A stretch of 64,000 nucleotides of DNA, taken from positions 1,860,001-1,924,000 of the forward strand of contig NC_016599.1 in the NCBI RefSeq assembly GCF_000236705.1. The letters run 5' to 3'. Shown here in pieces: positions 16,734 to 25,308 of this stretch; positions within the stretch are counted from its first letter, which is position 1, and every line of letters begins with the position of its first letter. Under the pieces are notes generated by a model. That model was not told the DNA's origin and made no database searches. It worked only from the letters and a program-made list of their open reading frames with translations. A program made the position numbers and the translations under genes. The DNA is from Owenweeksia hongkongensis DSM 17368. Its GTDB lineage: Bacteria > Bacteroidota > Bacteroidia > Flavobacteriales > Schleiferiaceae.

Positions 16734-18151
16734 TAGAACTGGAAATAATAAAAGGGTTCCTTTCCGAAATAGCCAAACAGGAATACGGCTAAAATGAGTA
16801 AAACATAAAGTGTTCTTCTAAGCCAGGTTGGATAATCTTCCAGATCAAATGGATGAGGCTTATGACGGGTAAACCATTCAAAAACCATAAAACCTGTGGC
16901 TATTGCAATACCCTGATAGGTAAACTCATTTATCCCTAAAAAGTTATTGGTAAACATTCCTTCATAATAACTCCATGCATGCTCTATATTTTCTGACCTA
17001 AATAACACTCCGGTAAAGCAAATCAGTGAGAAAGTAAACAGCCTAGACACACTGCTCCAGAAAGGGTGATTGTTTAATATAGAAAGTACATCACGCATAC
17101 CTCTGCTTTTACGACTCAAAATTCTTGGAATAAAATACAATCCATTAAGTATCCCAAACACGGCAAAGGTATAATTGGCTCCGTGCCAAAAACCAATCAC
17201 AAAAAAGAGAATTACCGTGGCTACAATTCGCCATAATGTACTTTTTCGGTTAAGGCCAGCCAGCCACAAAAACAAATAATCGCGGAACCAAGTTGTAAGT
17301 GAGATATGCCATCTAGCCCAAAACTCGGGTATACTTTTAGCAAATAATGGCGTTCTGAAATTTCGCATCAACTCGAAGCCAAGCATTTTCGCCACTCCTC
17401 GGGCAATATCTGTGTATGCCGAAAAATCAGAATATAGCTGCACAAAAAACAAGGATATACCAAAAATCAACTCGGCACCACTTCTGTCTGAAGGGTTTGA
17501 AAAAATCTCATCTACTCTCAATCCAACATTATCGGCTATCACCATTTTTTTGAAAATGCCATACAAAAGCAGCCGCATACCCAGTACAGCTTGGTTGTAA
17601 TCAAAAACTCGAGGTTTTAGAAATTGAGGCAAAAAGACAGCTGCCCGCTCAATTGGTCCAGCCACCAACTGAGGAAAAAAGCTCACATAATTTAAAAATG
17701 CTATGAAATTCTTTTGAGGTTTGAGCTTTCCCTTGTACACATCAAGAGAATAGCTAAGGGTTTGAAATGTGTAAAAACTAATCCCAACGGGAAGGATAAT
17801 ATTCAACACCTGAAAGTGGGAATCATACCCCAAACCATGCATAAGGTCTTCTGCCGAGTTGATGAAAAAATTGAAATACTTGAAGAACATCAACAAACCA
17901 AGATTGACACCCAAACTAATACCCATGAGTAGTTTTTTCCGATTTGAACCCGGCAAAAAGTAACCCACCAAATAATCAACTAATGAGCTGGCAAACATCA
18001 AAAACAGAAAGCGATAATCCCACCAGCCATAGAATACATAACTCGCTACTAGTAGTAGGATGTTATTCCAGCGAAGGGATTTACTAAACCTCCATAGTAA
18101 TCCAAATACTATTGCCAGAAAAACGAAAAACTCAACGGAATTAAACTTCAT
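16733..18151 (-). CDS. MBOAT O-acyltransferase (AlgI-like), copy 1
   Basis: A 472-residue polytopic inner-membrane acyltransferase. Family motifs are clear: PVGISFYTFQTLSYSLDVY, LVAGPIERA, YSDFSAYTDIARG, SIPEFWARWHISLTTWFRDYL, and the catalytic His in FWHGANYTF. MBOAT proteins of this group pass acetyl or other acyl groups across the membrane for polysaccharide O-acylation. It lies between two SGNH-like genes with 6-base and minus-1-base spacing. It differs clearly from the other MBOAT at 19469-20899, so the two probably serve different acceptor sites. Confidence 0.93.
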   Translation of the reverse strand: MKFNSVEFFVFLAIVFGLLWRFSKSLRWNNILLLVASYVFYGWWDYRFLFLMFASSLVDYLVGYFLPGSNRKKLLMGISLGVNLGLLMFFKYFNFFINSAEDLMHGLGYDSHFQVLNIILPVGISFYTFQTLSYSLDVYKGKLKPQKNFIAFLNYVSFFPQLVAGPIERAAVFLPQFLKPRVFDYNQAVLGMRLLLYGIFKKMVIADNVGLRVDEIFSNPSDRSGAELIFGISLFFVQLYSDFSAYTDIARGVAKMLGFELMRNFRTPLFAKSIPEFWARWHISLTTWFRDYLFLWLAGLNRKSTLWRIVATVILFFVIGFWHGANYTFAVFGILNGLYFIPRILSRKSRGMRDVLSILNNHPFWSSVSRLFTFSLICFTGVLFRSENIEHAWSYYEGMFTNNFLGINEFTYQGIAIATGFMVFEWFTRHKPHPFDLEDYPTWLRRTLYVLLILAVFLFGYFGKEPFYYFQF

Positions 18152-18157
18152 CTATGC

Positions 18158-19465
18158 TTAAGGTGTGTAATTGGGGTCATGAAGGTAAATGTTGATCATG
18201 GAATCAAGAGTAATATCTCTTTCTTTCGCTTGGTGAGTTAGGGCCTCTCGCCACTCTTTTTTGTTTTTGGCCTGATCTCTTAGATATTCATTATTTCTTT
18301 CGCGAGGTCTATAGTTTGGGTCTTCTAAAATACTCAAGGCGTCTTTTGCAAAACCCCATCCAAAACTACTCAGGTTTGGCTCGTTTGAAACTATCAAAAA
18401 GGCATCGTACTCCTGCATGATTTTGTAAAAATCCAGATGTCTTGTCAATGTTGGCAAACCATTGTTTTCGCTTCCTTCAGTCTTTACATCCCTGTGAACC
18501 GTTTGGTTGTAAAACCAAAACTGGACATTATGAAAGCATTCCTCACCAATCCTAGAGTTCTCAAATATATCCCAGGTAAAGCTATCTCCTATTATTAGCA
18601 ACTTTCTAGGTTTATCTCCTTTTTCACCACGCCATTCAAAATCGGGATATATCATTGGCTCAGGTTGTACTTCATAGAAAAGATTCAATGAATGGGCAAT
18701 GTCATTGTCATAATACCGAGCCACAGGACTGTAGTTTAATTGTGTTATAGCCATGTTTGGTAAATCCCAGCCTGTTCCTTTTTCCATATACTTAACAATA
18801 CTATCCGTTACCAGCATAGCTCCATAGTGGCTCCAATGTATACCATACTGAGGATATAAAAGATAGCCTAAGCTATCCTTCATTTTTAAAAACCAAGGAT
18901 TCGCATTAATGTGATTAACACCTTGCTTTACAAACTCTTTCGAGTAATACTCATAGTTTGTTGAGTCCTTTTCTTGAGAGTAAGGCAAATACTCCGGAAA
19001 ATAAGTGCTCTTACCCGCTGCAAGACAAAACATTAAATACTGCCCTTTACTTTCAAGTTTATCCTGTAATTCCTTAAGTTGAGCCGTGTTTTTTTCAATC
19101 ACACTCAATCCTTTAAAGTCTTCACCAAAATAGGAATCTATGTAAATCTGTTCATATAGATATCCCTCTTTGCCTTCCACCACATTTCCGGTATAAGTGT
19201 TTCCAAAAAGGGTATATTCTATTTGATTGTGAATACGAATAAATAAAGGAAACAGCCCAATGTTATCATTCATGTAGCGTTCAAAGGTTGACTGAAAATC
19301 TCCACTAAACCATGTTTCAGCATTAAACGGCAACAAGTTACTGGTAAGATCAGCCCTATTGACTTGCCCAGCTAGTCTGACAGGAATAAAGGTCTCTATA
19401 ATAGGATAAGTGATAATGACCATAAAGAAGCCGAGAATCCATCTTTTTATACCTTCCTTTCTCAT
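18158..19465 (-). CDS. AlgJ/AlgX-type SGNH acetyltransferase-like protein
   Basis: A 435-residue protein with an N-terminal signal anchor (about 8-28, IKRWILGFFMVIITYPIIET). The periplasmic domain is of AlgX/AlgJ type: YGIHWSHYGAML (about 207-220) corresponds to the D-x-H-W motif, and LLIIGDSFTWDIF (about 290) gives the G-D-S nucleophile block. The Asp of D-x-H is replaced by Gly here (G-I-H-W). These proteins O-acetylate exported polysaccharide using acyl groups supplied by an MBOAT partner. The gene starts 3 bases after the MBOAT gene at 19469-20899 and is most likely its partner. Confidence 0.82.
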   Translation of the reverse strand: MRKEGIKRWILGFFMVIITYPIIETFIPVRLAGQVNRADLTSNLLPFNAETWFSGDFQSTFERYMNDNIGLFPLFIRIHNQIEYTLFGNTYTGNVVEGKEGYLYEQIYIDSYFGEDFKGLSVIEKNTAQLKELQDKLESKGQYLMFCLAAGKSTYFPEYLPYSQEKDSTNYEYYSKEFVKQGVNHINANPWFLKMKDSLGYLLYPQYGIHWSHYGAMLVTDSIVKYMEKGTGWDLPNMAITQLNYSPVARYYDNDIAHSLNLFYEVQPEPMIYPDFEWRGEKGDKPRKLLIIGDSFTWDIFENSRIGEECFHNVQFWFYNQTVHRDVKTEGSENNGLPTLTRHLDFYKIMQEYDAFLIVSNEPNLSSFGWGFAKDALSILEDPNYRPRERNNEYLRDQAKNKKEWREALTHQAKERDITLDSMINIYLHDPNYTP

Positions 19466-19468
19466 AGG

Positions 19469-20899
19469 TTAAAATCTAAAGTAAATGAAAGGATTAAAGC
19501 CAGATGCCCCAATATAGCTAATGGACAAGATTAGCAAAACGAAGTACATCGGTGACAAATACATGTATTGCTTGGCTGTAAATTTGGTGTTGAAGAAAAA
19601 GTTTTCCAAGGTTTTCCCGGCTCTCGTCAGTGTAATAAAAGCGAAAAATATAGCTATCGCCAGAAAGAAGTAAAAACTAAACTCGGGAAGATCTGCAAAC
19701 GGAACCAAGCCTTGATTCACCCCAAACATATTTCCCAAATATCGCATGGCTTCAGGCAAAGTATCGGCTCTAAAAAAAACCCACCCAATCAATACTACAA
19801 AATAGCAATACGCTAACTGAATAAATTTGGGAACCACTTTAAACCACCTCAATAAAAAAGCACGTTCGATAATTAAAAACACCCCATGCCATGCTCCCCA
19901 AATCACAAAATTCCAAGAAGCACCATGCCATAGTCCAGAAAGCAGGAATACCACGATAAGATTAAAATATACTCTTGATGCACTGCTGCTTCGGCTACCT
20001 CCCAAAGGAATGTACAGGTAATCTCTCATAAAGGCTCCAAGAGTAATATGCCACCTTCTCCAAAACTCGGTGATACTTTTGGAGGTGTATGGGCTTTTAA
20101 AATTTTCAGGAAAATTAAAACCTAACATTTTTCCCAAACCAATTGCCATATCGGAATAGCCTGCAAAGTCAAAGTAAATTTGCATAGAATAAGCTATAAT
20201 ACCAACCCAGCTTGCATATCGTGACACATCTCCATCATGCCCAAAAATTACATCAACCTGCTCACCAATCTGATTAGCAATCAGTACCTTTTTTGCTAAA
20301 CCAATTATGAAGATGTAAAGACCACTGAGCTTATAATCGGTGGTATAATTTTGCTTTCTATCCTTAATTTCATCTGCAATGGTATTGAAGCGAATAATAG
20401 GACCTGCAATAAGCTGGGGAAAAAGCAATATATACAGCAAGTAGTCCCATATCCGATCTAATAGCGAATGCTTTTTCCAATACACATCCAGAGTGTACGT
20501 GATGGACTGGAAGGTGAAGAATGATATCCCAATTGGTAATGCCACCTCCATCCATTGCATTGGTTGCAAACCCAACTCCTTAAAAATGCTATTTACATTT
20601 TCAACAAAAAAGTTGGCATACTTAAAATAAGCTAATACACCAAGATTTATTGAAAGGGATACAACTAACAGTGCTTTTCTAAGCTTTGGCTGTAGACTTG
20701 TATCCATGGATCGAACGATGTAAAAATTGCCCACCAATAATACAATCAACAGCCAAAAAAACATGGGTGCTCCCCACATATAAAATATTAAGCTGCCTAC
20801 CAGCGCTACAATATTTCGCTTTGACACAGGAGCCAAATGATAAGCCAATAAAAAAAACGGCAGAAAAACCAGCAAAAAGAGAATGCTCGTAAATACCAT
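19469..20899 (-). CDS. MBOAT O-acyltransferase (AlgI-like), copy 2
   Basis: A 476-residue polytopic membrane protein with ALPIGISFFTFQSITYTLDVY, LIAGPIIRF, YFDFAGYSDMAIGLGKMLGF, SITEFWRRWHITLGAFMRDYLYIPLGG and the catalytic His in GLWHGASWNF. This copy matches the AlgI/PatA consensus more closely than copy 1. It is followed after 3 bases by an AlgJ-like gene and preceded after 4 bases by the sulfotransferase-glycosyltransferase fusion, so acylation is encoded together with sulfation and assembly. Confidence 0.94.
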   Translation of the reverse strand: MVFTSILFLLVFLPFFLLAYHLAPVSKRNIVALVGSLIFYMWGAPMFFWLLIVLLVGNFYIVRSMDTSLQPKLRKALLVVSLSINLGVLAYFKYANFFVENVNSIFKELGLQPMQWMEVALPIGISFFTFQSITYTLDVYWKKHSLLDRIWDYLLYILLFPQLIAGPIIRFNTIADEIKDRKQNYTTDYKLSGLYIFIIGLAKKVLIANQIGEQVDVIFGHDGDVSRYASWVGIIAYSMQIYFDFAGYSDMAIGLGKMLGFNFPENFKSPYTSKSITEFWRRWHITLGAFMRDYLYIPLGGSRSSSASRVYFNLIVVFLLSGLWHGASWNFVIWGAWHGVFLIIERAFLLRWFKVVPKFIQLAYCYFVVLIGWVFFRADTLPEAMRYLGNMFGVNQGLVPFADLPEFSFYFFLAIAIFFAFITLTRAGKTLENFFFNTKFTAKQYMYLSPMYFVLLILSISYIGASGFNPFIYFRF

Positions 20900-20903
20900 T
20901 CCG

Positions 20904-22994
20904 TCAGCCTTTATTCGTTTTAGTTATTGTCTTTTCATACACCCCTAAAGTTTCAATCGCGGTTTGTCGCCAAGAAAAATCGAAAGAGCGCTCGATAGAC
21001 TTCTCCCTTAGCTCTTCTCTGAGGTTCTTATCCAAAAGTATCTTTTTCATTTGCTCCTTTATAGAAGCTACTTCATCAGATTTGGCCGCCAAGCCATATC
21101 CTTCAAAAATCTCTTTCATGGAGCTATTATCACCAAAAATAACTGGCGTTTTGCAAGACATTGCTTCCAGTGGAGGCAATCCAAATCCTTCATAGTGTGA
21201 AACGTAGCAAAGAGCCATAGCTTCATTATAAAGAATGGGTAAGTCATTTTCGTCAATGAATCCAGTAAAGATTATTCTCTTTTTATGTTTTAATTGAAGA
21301 ACATCCTTAGACTTCCAGCCATTCTTTCCTCCTATTACCAGGTTCACATCCATTTCTGGATACTCATCCAATAATTCATCAAATGCTCGAATTGTATTCA
21401 TCAAATTTTTACGCGGCTCCAAAGTGGAAAGCGTAAATAAAAATGGCGACTGAGGAATACCATATACGGTTCTCACAAACAGGCCCTTGTTACTATTTAA
21501 ATTTGGTCTGAATTTTTGATTATCTGCCGCTTCATAAACAATATGAGTTCTATTCTCTTCAATATTTTCCTGTGATAATAAATCTTTCTTGGTCGTTTCA
21601 GAAATACAGAGAAAATCTGCTTTTTGATCTAGAAAAAACTGCATTCCCTTTTCTGCAACCTGAATATTGCTTGAAGTATGGTACTCCTCAAATAATCTAT
21701 GCGTAAGATCATGCAGGGTTACCAAGTAGTTGTTTTGTGTTCCTTTAAAGGGCTCATAATGCTGAGGAAGTGGCACATGAACTAAATCATAAACACCAAG
21801 CTCTACGCTGCCAATTTGAGCTTCAAAGTTTTCACGAGCAGTCTCTTTACCTGATTTCATTCGCTCAAAAGCATACCTCGTTCGAGCCATGCTTTTAGCA
21901 AATTTGAGCCCCACCTTCATCATTACCTTTTTTACATACTTAGTAGATGTATCTCTGTAGGCTTTTGGCACTAGTAGTTTCAAAACCTCTCGAATAGACT
22001 TTGAGATGCGAGTATATCGATTATAATGATTTTCGTTCTTTTTTGAATCAAAAAGGCGCTCTCCGTAATCTTTTAACGAATACACGCGTCCTTTAAGAAA
22101 AATATCAATTTGCCAGCGTGAGTTTTCATTTTGCGTAACAGGATAAAGTGCTTTCAACAACTCAAGAAGATATCTTTTTACACCATCATTTTGATGCATC
22201 AAGAGTTTATTGGCCTCTATGAGTACGCGGTATTTTTCTTCAGCCAAAGGTGTTTCATCACCAAGTAACTTAATTATCTGATAATCAAAATCCGGGTTTA
22301 GCTTCCTTATTCCACCTTCGCGAGTGTATCCAAGTCGGTCCATCATATTGCGATGGTAGCTCCAAAAAATATTTTGCAGTTCTCGATCCAACTCTTCCTT
22401 CCACCCATAAGCCTTGCCTTTTCTAAAAGACTTCCTTACAATTTCCAGTTCCTCCTGTTCATTTCCAGCTACACGCTTCCCACGTCCATATTGAGGTGCC
22501 CCAAATTTCAAATCCTTAAAACCGGGTAACTTCTCTACATTAGGTTCGGGCAATTCATAAATTGACCTTAGTCGCTCTAATTGTGCTATAGGATTCTCAA
22601 TAAGATCCTCAAACCTTATGAGTACATCTGCCCTGCTCAGCCAATCTTCTACATTTAAGCTCCATCCGCCAAAGTAGCTTTCCTCTGCTGCAACTAAGGC
22701 TTCTAAAAAATTTTCTCTAAAATCGGAATCAGGTTCATAAATGTCTTTACGCTGATGAGCCATAGACACCAATGCATCTCTTCCATCTCTCACCAAGTGA
22801 ACCGCAGGAATATTCAAATCCAAAGGCTGTAATTCATGAGGTCGCATGTGCGTTTTTACAAAAGGGAAGTCCATGTAGTTGACGGGTTCGCCTACATTTT
22901 CATAAAAAGAACTGGACTCAAGACCATATACCTCAAAAAGTACGTTTCTGAAAAAAGTGTTTCCAGATCGGGGGAAAGAACTCAACCAAATCAT
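20904..22994 (-). CDS. Sulfotransferase-glycosyltransferase 4 fusion
   Basis: A 696-residue two-domain enzyme. Residues 1-240 are a PAPS-dependent sulfotransferase: 5'-phosphosulfate loop SSFPRSGNTFFRN at the extreme N-terminus, 3'-phosphate motif VHLVRDGRDALVSM, and a C-terminal RKGKAYGWKEEL segment. From about 250 to the end is a GT-B glycosyltransferase of family 4: IEANKLLMHQNDGVKRYL opens the acceptor half, FTLSTLEPRKNL the donor half, and SHYEGFGLPPLEAMSCKTPV is the nucleotide-sugar loop. I see no stop or linker break, so the fusion is in one frame. It presumably adds a sugar and sulfates it or its neighbour. Its start overlaps the preceding sulfotransferase stop by four bases. Confidence 0.9.
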   Translation of the reverse strand: MIWLSSFPRSGNTFFRNVLFEVYGLESSSFYENVGEPVNYMDFPFVKTHMRPHELQPLDLNIPAVHLVRDGRDALVSMAHQRKDIYEPDSDFRENFLEALVAAEESYFGGWSLNVEDWLSRADVLIRFEDLIENPIAQLERLRSIYELPEPNVEKLPGFKDLKFGAPQYGRGKRVAGNEQEELEIVRKSFRKGKAYGWKEELDRELQNIFWSYHRNMMDRLGYTREGGIRKLNPDFDYQIIKLLGDETPLAEEKYRVLIEANKLLMHQNDGVKRYLLELLKALYPVTQNENSRWQIDIFLKGRVYSLKDYGERLFDSKKNENHYNRYTRISKSIREVLKLLVPKAYRDTSTKYVKKVMMKVGLKFAKSMARTRYAFERMKSGKETARENFEAQIGSVELGVYDLVHVPLPQHYEPFKGTQNNYLVTLHDLTHRLFEEYHTSSNIQVAEKGMQFFLDQKADFLCISETTKKDLLSQENIEENRTHIVYEAADNQKFRPNLNSNKGLFVRTVYGIPQSPFLFTLSTLEPRKNLMNTIRAFDELLDEYPEMDVNLVIGGKNGWKSKDVLQLKHKKRIIFTGFIDENDLPILYNEAMALCYVSHYEGFGLPPLEAMSCKTPVIFGDNSSMKEIFEGYGLAAKSDEVASIKEQMKKILLDKNLREELREKSIERSFDFSWRQTAIETLGVYEKTITKTNKG

Positions 22995-23683
22995 AGAAGT
23001 TCTCCTTTATTTTGGTTTTGATCTCTAATTCTCAACGCTTCCTGATACAGTTCCATATCCTTTTTATTCACTTCCAAAATGAAAGCTCGATCTTCAGCTG
23101 TCAAGCTTTCCCGATTTGCATTGGTAGCGTTATGCACTCTATTTACCACTCCTTTCCATCCCATTGCTTTTTCAAAGCGTACTAACTCTTCTTTGAAATC
23201 ATCCTGTATCCCTACAAACTTGAACTGCTTTAAATCGGCCCCTTCTAAAAACCGACTCATTATATTTCGATTCTCCTCCTGAGCGACAAACTCCATTAAG
23301 CTGCGCCCCATCCTCTTCATAAGGTTCTCCTCCGGCCTTTCTTTTAGCCTATCCGCTATTATCTTATTTAGAAAGTAATAATTAGATAATGTTCTTTGGA
23401 GGGGATGCCTGAGCCAGGTAACCATGGGGACATTAGGGTCATAATCTACCCTATCAACAAAATCCTGATACGAAAAATGACCATGTATCACTCGGGTCTT
23501 TCGTCCTAAACTGGTTCCTTTTATCGGCTTATCCTTAAGATATACTTCACCAGATTTGTAAATATCAAAACGAACAACGCTCCTTCTGCCGAAAGACTCT
23601 TCCAAAATAGTACGAAAAGATGTTCCGGCCGTTTTAGGAATATGCAAAGAAACTAACTCAATATTTTGGCCATCCAACTTCAA
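22991..23683 (-). CDS. Sulfotransferase, family 2 type
   Basis: A 230-residue cytoplasmic PAPS-dependent sulfotransferase. The phosphosulfate-binding loop is LHIPKTAGTSFRTIL (about 13-27), and the 3'-phosphate region is MVTWLRHPLQRTLSNYYF (about 95). This is the carbohydrate sulfotransferase type (Sulfotransfer_2). It lies 7 bases after the ABC ATPase gene and overlaps the fusion enzyme gene by 4 bases. It should sulfate a residue of the polysaccharide made by this operon. It is related to, but clearly distinct from, the enzyme at 28964-29611. Confidence 0.9.
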   Translation of the reverse strand: MKLDGQNIELVSLHIPKTAGTSFRTILEESFGRRSVVRFDIYKSGEVYLKDKPIKGTSLGRKTRVIHGHFSYQDFVDRVDYDPNVPMVTWLRHPLQRTLSNYYFLNKIIADRLKERPEENLMKRMGRSLMEFVAQEENRNIMSRFLEGADLKQFKFVGIQDDFKEELVRFEKAMGWKGVVNRVHNATNANRESLTAEDRAFILEVNKKDMELYQEALRIRDQNQNKGELL

Positions 23684-23690
23684 ATCGCTC

Positions 23691-24473
23691 CTATTTAATC
23701 TTGGTTTTTCCCTTCTTATCCATAACCTGTTTTATGCCGTAGGCAATATCATCAGTTTCACCAATGATCCTTCCTTTTTCCATAATCACGAGGCGAGTTG
23801 CTAGCTCCTCAAACTGCTCCATATTATGTGACACTAGCAAAACCCCTGTATCCTCACGAATAGAATGTAAGGTATCCATGCATTTTTTACGAAAGTGAAC
23901 ATCACTCACGGCAAGTCCCTCATCTATAATAAGTAAATCAGGCCGTGCAAAAATGGCTACCGCAAAGTTGATACGAGCCCTCATTCCGGCCGAATAAGAG
24001 CCAAAGGGCGCGTCTGCAAACTTTTTTACTCCCGCAAAACGGAGGATATCACCCAAGCGAGCGTCAATCTCTTCTGTGGGCATTCCAAACAAAGCGCACT
24101 TTACCCTAATATTCTCTACACCACTATAAAATTTTTGAAAAGCTCGTGCACGTTCAAATACTGTTGTAATTCTTCCATTCACTTTTATGCTTCCATGCGT
24201 TGGAGGAAAGGCTCCCATTATAGTTCTAATAAGGGTAGTTTTTCCAGCTCCATTCATTCCCAACACACCTACTACCTCACCCCTGTGAATGTTTAGATTC
24301 ACATCCTGTAGTGCCCAAAATTCCTTTCTTCGCAAGGGTGGTAAATCTGTACTATTATTGAACCGAAAAATATCCTGTAAACCATAAAGCATATTCAGTT
24401 TTAAGTTGGTACAAAACTTCTTATAAACCCCATTCACCTCAACTATAGCTTCATCCTTCATATACTTATTCAA
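23691..24473 (-). CDS. Polysaccharide ABC exporter ATPase (Wzt/TagH type)
   Basis: A 260-residue ATPase. Walker A is GVLGMNGAGKTTLI, the signature is the YSAGM variant typical of polysaccharide exporters in place of LSGGQ, Walker B is LLIIDEGLAVSD, and the H-loop is LVSHNMEQ. The protein stops after the ATPase domain and lacks the C-terminal carbohydrate-binding domain of long Wzt proteins. It therefore resembles KpsT or the TagH core and does not itself select a capped end. It overlaps the permease gene by 8 bases and forms the exporter with it. Confidence 0.94.
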   Translation of the reverse strand: MNKYMKDEAIVEVNGVYKKFCTNLKLNMLYGLQDIFRFNNSTDLPPLRRKEFWALQDVNLNIHRGEVVGVLGMNGAGKTTLIRTIMGAFPPTHGSIKVNGRITTVFERARAFQKFYSGVENIRVKCALFGMPTEEIDARLGDILRFAGVKKFADAPFGSYSAGMRARINFAVAIFARPDLLIIDEGLAVSDVHFRKKCMDTLHSIREDTGVLLVSHNMEQFEELATRLVIMEKGRIIGETDDIAYGIKQVMDKKGKTKIK

Positions 24474-25308
24474 AAATTCGCTCTACAATTTTGTAAACTG
24501 AGTTAAAAAAAAAGTGCATCACAAAGACAAACACCAAAAGGGCAAAACCTGAAGACACCCAATAGCCTGACCAATCTTCAATAGGAGCCCCAATAAGTAA
24601 GTCCCTTGGAATACTAATGAGGTAGGTAAGTGGATTGTAATAAATTATTGTTTGTAAAAATTCACTGTTAACCTTGGTGGTATAAACTACCGGGGTCAAA
24701 AACATTAATACGTTCATTCCTTGATTTACAATAAGGTATATATCATTGAACACAACCTCAATAAGTGAAAAGAAAACACCAATTGAAATGCCCAACAACA
24801 TCAATGGAATTAAAGTAGGCAAGAACCAAAGGGAAGACCAGCCAAAACTCACCCCCATAATAATTAGTACTACCATATTTATGGTCAATGGAATGGCAAA
24901 ATTGACAATATTGAGCAGAACTTTTTCGACAAGCTTTGCTTCCATCTCAAATGGTGCTTCCATCAACATTCTACCCGACTCTGTTACACCTGTAGCGAGG
25001 TGCTTAAAAAAACTAACAAAAAACAACCATATAGACATGCTCAGCAACAGATAGCCAACGTAGGGAATGGTTGTCTCGCCAGGCTGATAGATCCCAGAGT
25101 AATTCATGATCAACCAAATCAGAATACTCAAAATTGGATTTATTACAAGCCAAATACTGCCTAGCAAGGTTTTTTTATACTGCTCAGTAAGGCTCAAAAA
25201 GAGTAGCTGCTTTATCAACTGACGGTTTCTTGCCACAGCCTTAAACCTATCTTGCCAAAAGCGGAAAAAACCCACGGATGTTGCAGTGCTTTCGTAAGCT
25301 ACTTTCAT
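24466..25308 (-). CDS. Polysaccharide ABC exporter permease (Wzm/TagG type)
   Basis: A 280-residue inner-membrane permease of the ABC-2 type with six predicted helices. The cytoplasmic N-terminus has the usual amphipathic segment (AVARNRQLIKQLLFLSL) and LLGSIWLVINPILSI, and the C-terminal half has LTPVVYTTKVNSEF and YYNPLTYLI, common in Wzm/TagG/KpsM proteins. It pairs with the ATPase downstream and overlaps the ligase-glycosyltransferase fusion gene by 4 bases. Presence of an ABC exporter indicates cytoplasmic chain synthesis rather than Wzx/Wzy export, although an O-antigen-ligase-type protein is also encoded. Confidence 0.93.
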   Translation of the reverse strand: MKVAYESTATSVGFFRFWQDRFKAVARNRQLIKQLLFLSLTEQYKKTLLGSIWLVINPILSILIWLIMNYSGIYQPGETTIPYVGYLLLSMSIWLFFVSFFKHLATGVTESGRMLMEAPFEMEAKLVEKVLLNIVNFAIPLTINMVVLIIMGVSFGWSSLWFLPTLIPLMLLGISIGVFFSLIEVVFNDIYLIVNQGMNVLMFLTPVVYTTKVNSEFLQTIIYYNPLTYLISIPRDLLIGAPIEDWSGYWVSSGFALLVFVFVMHFFFNSVYKIVERIFE

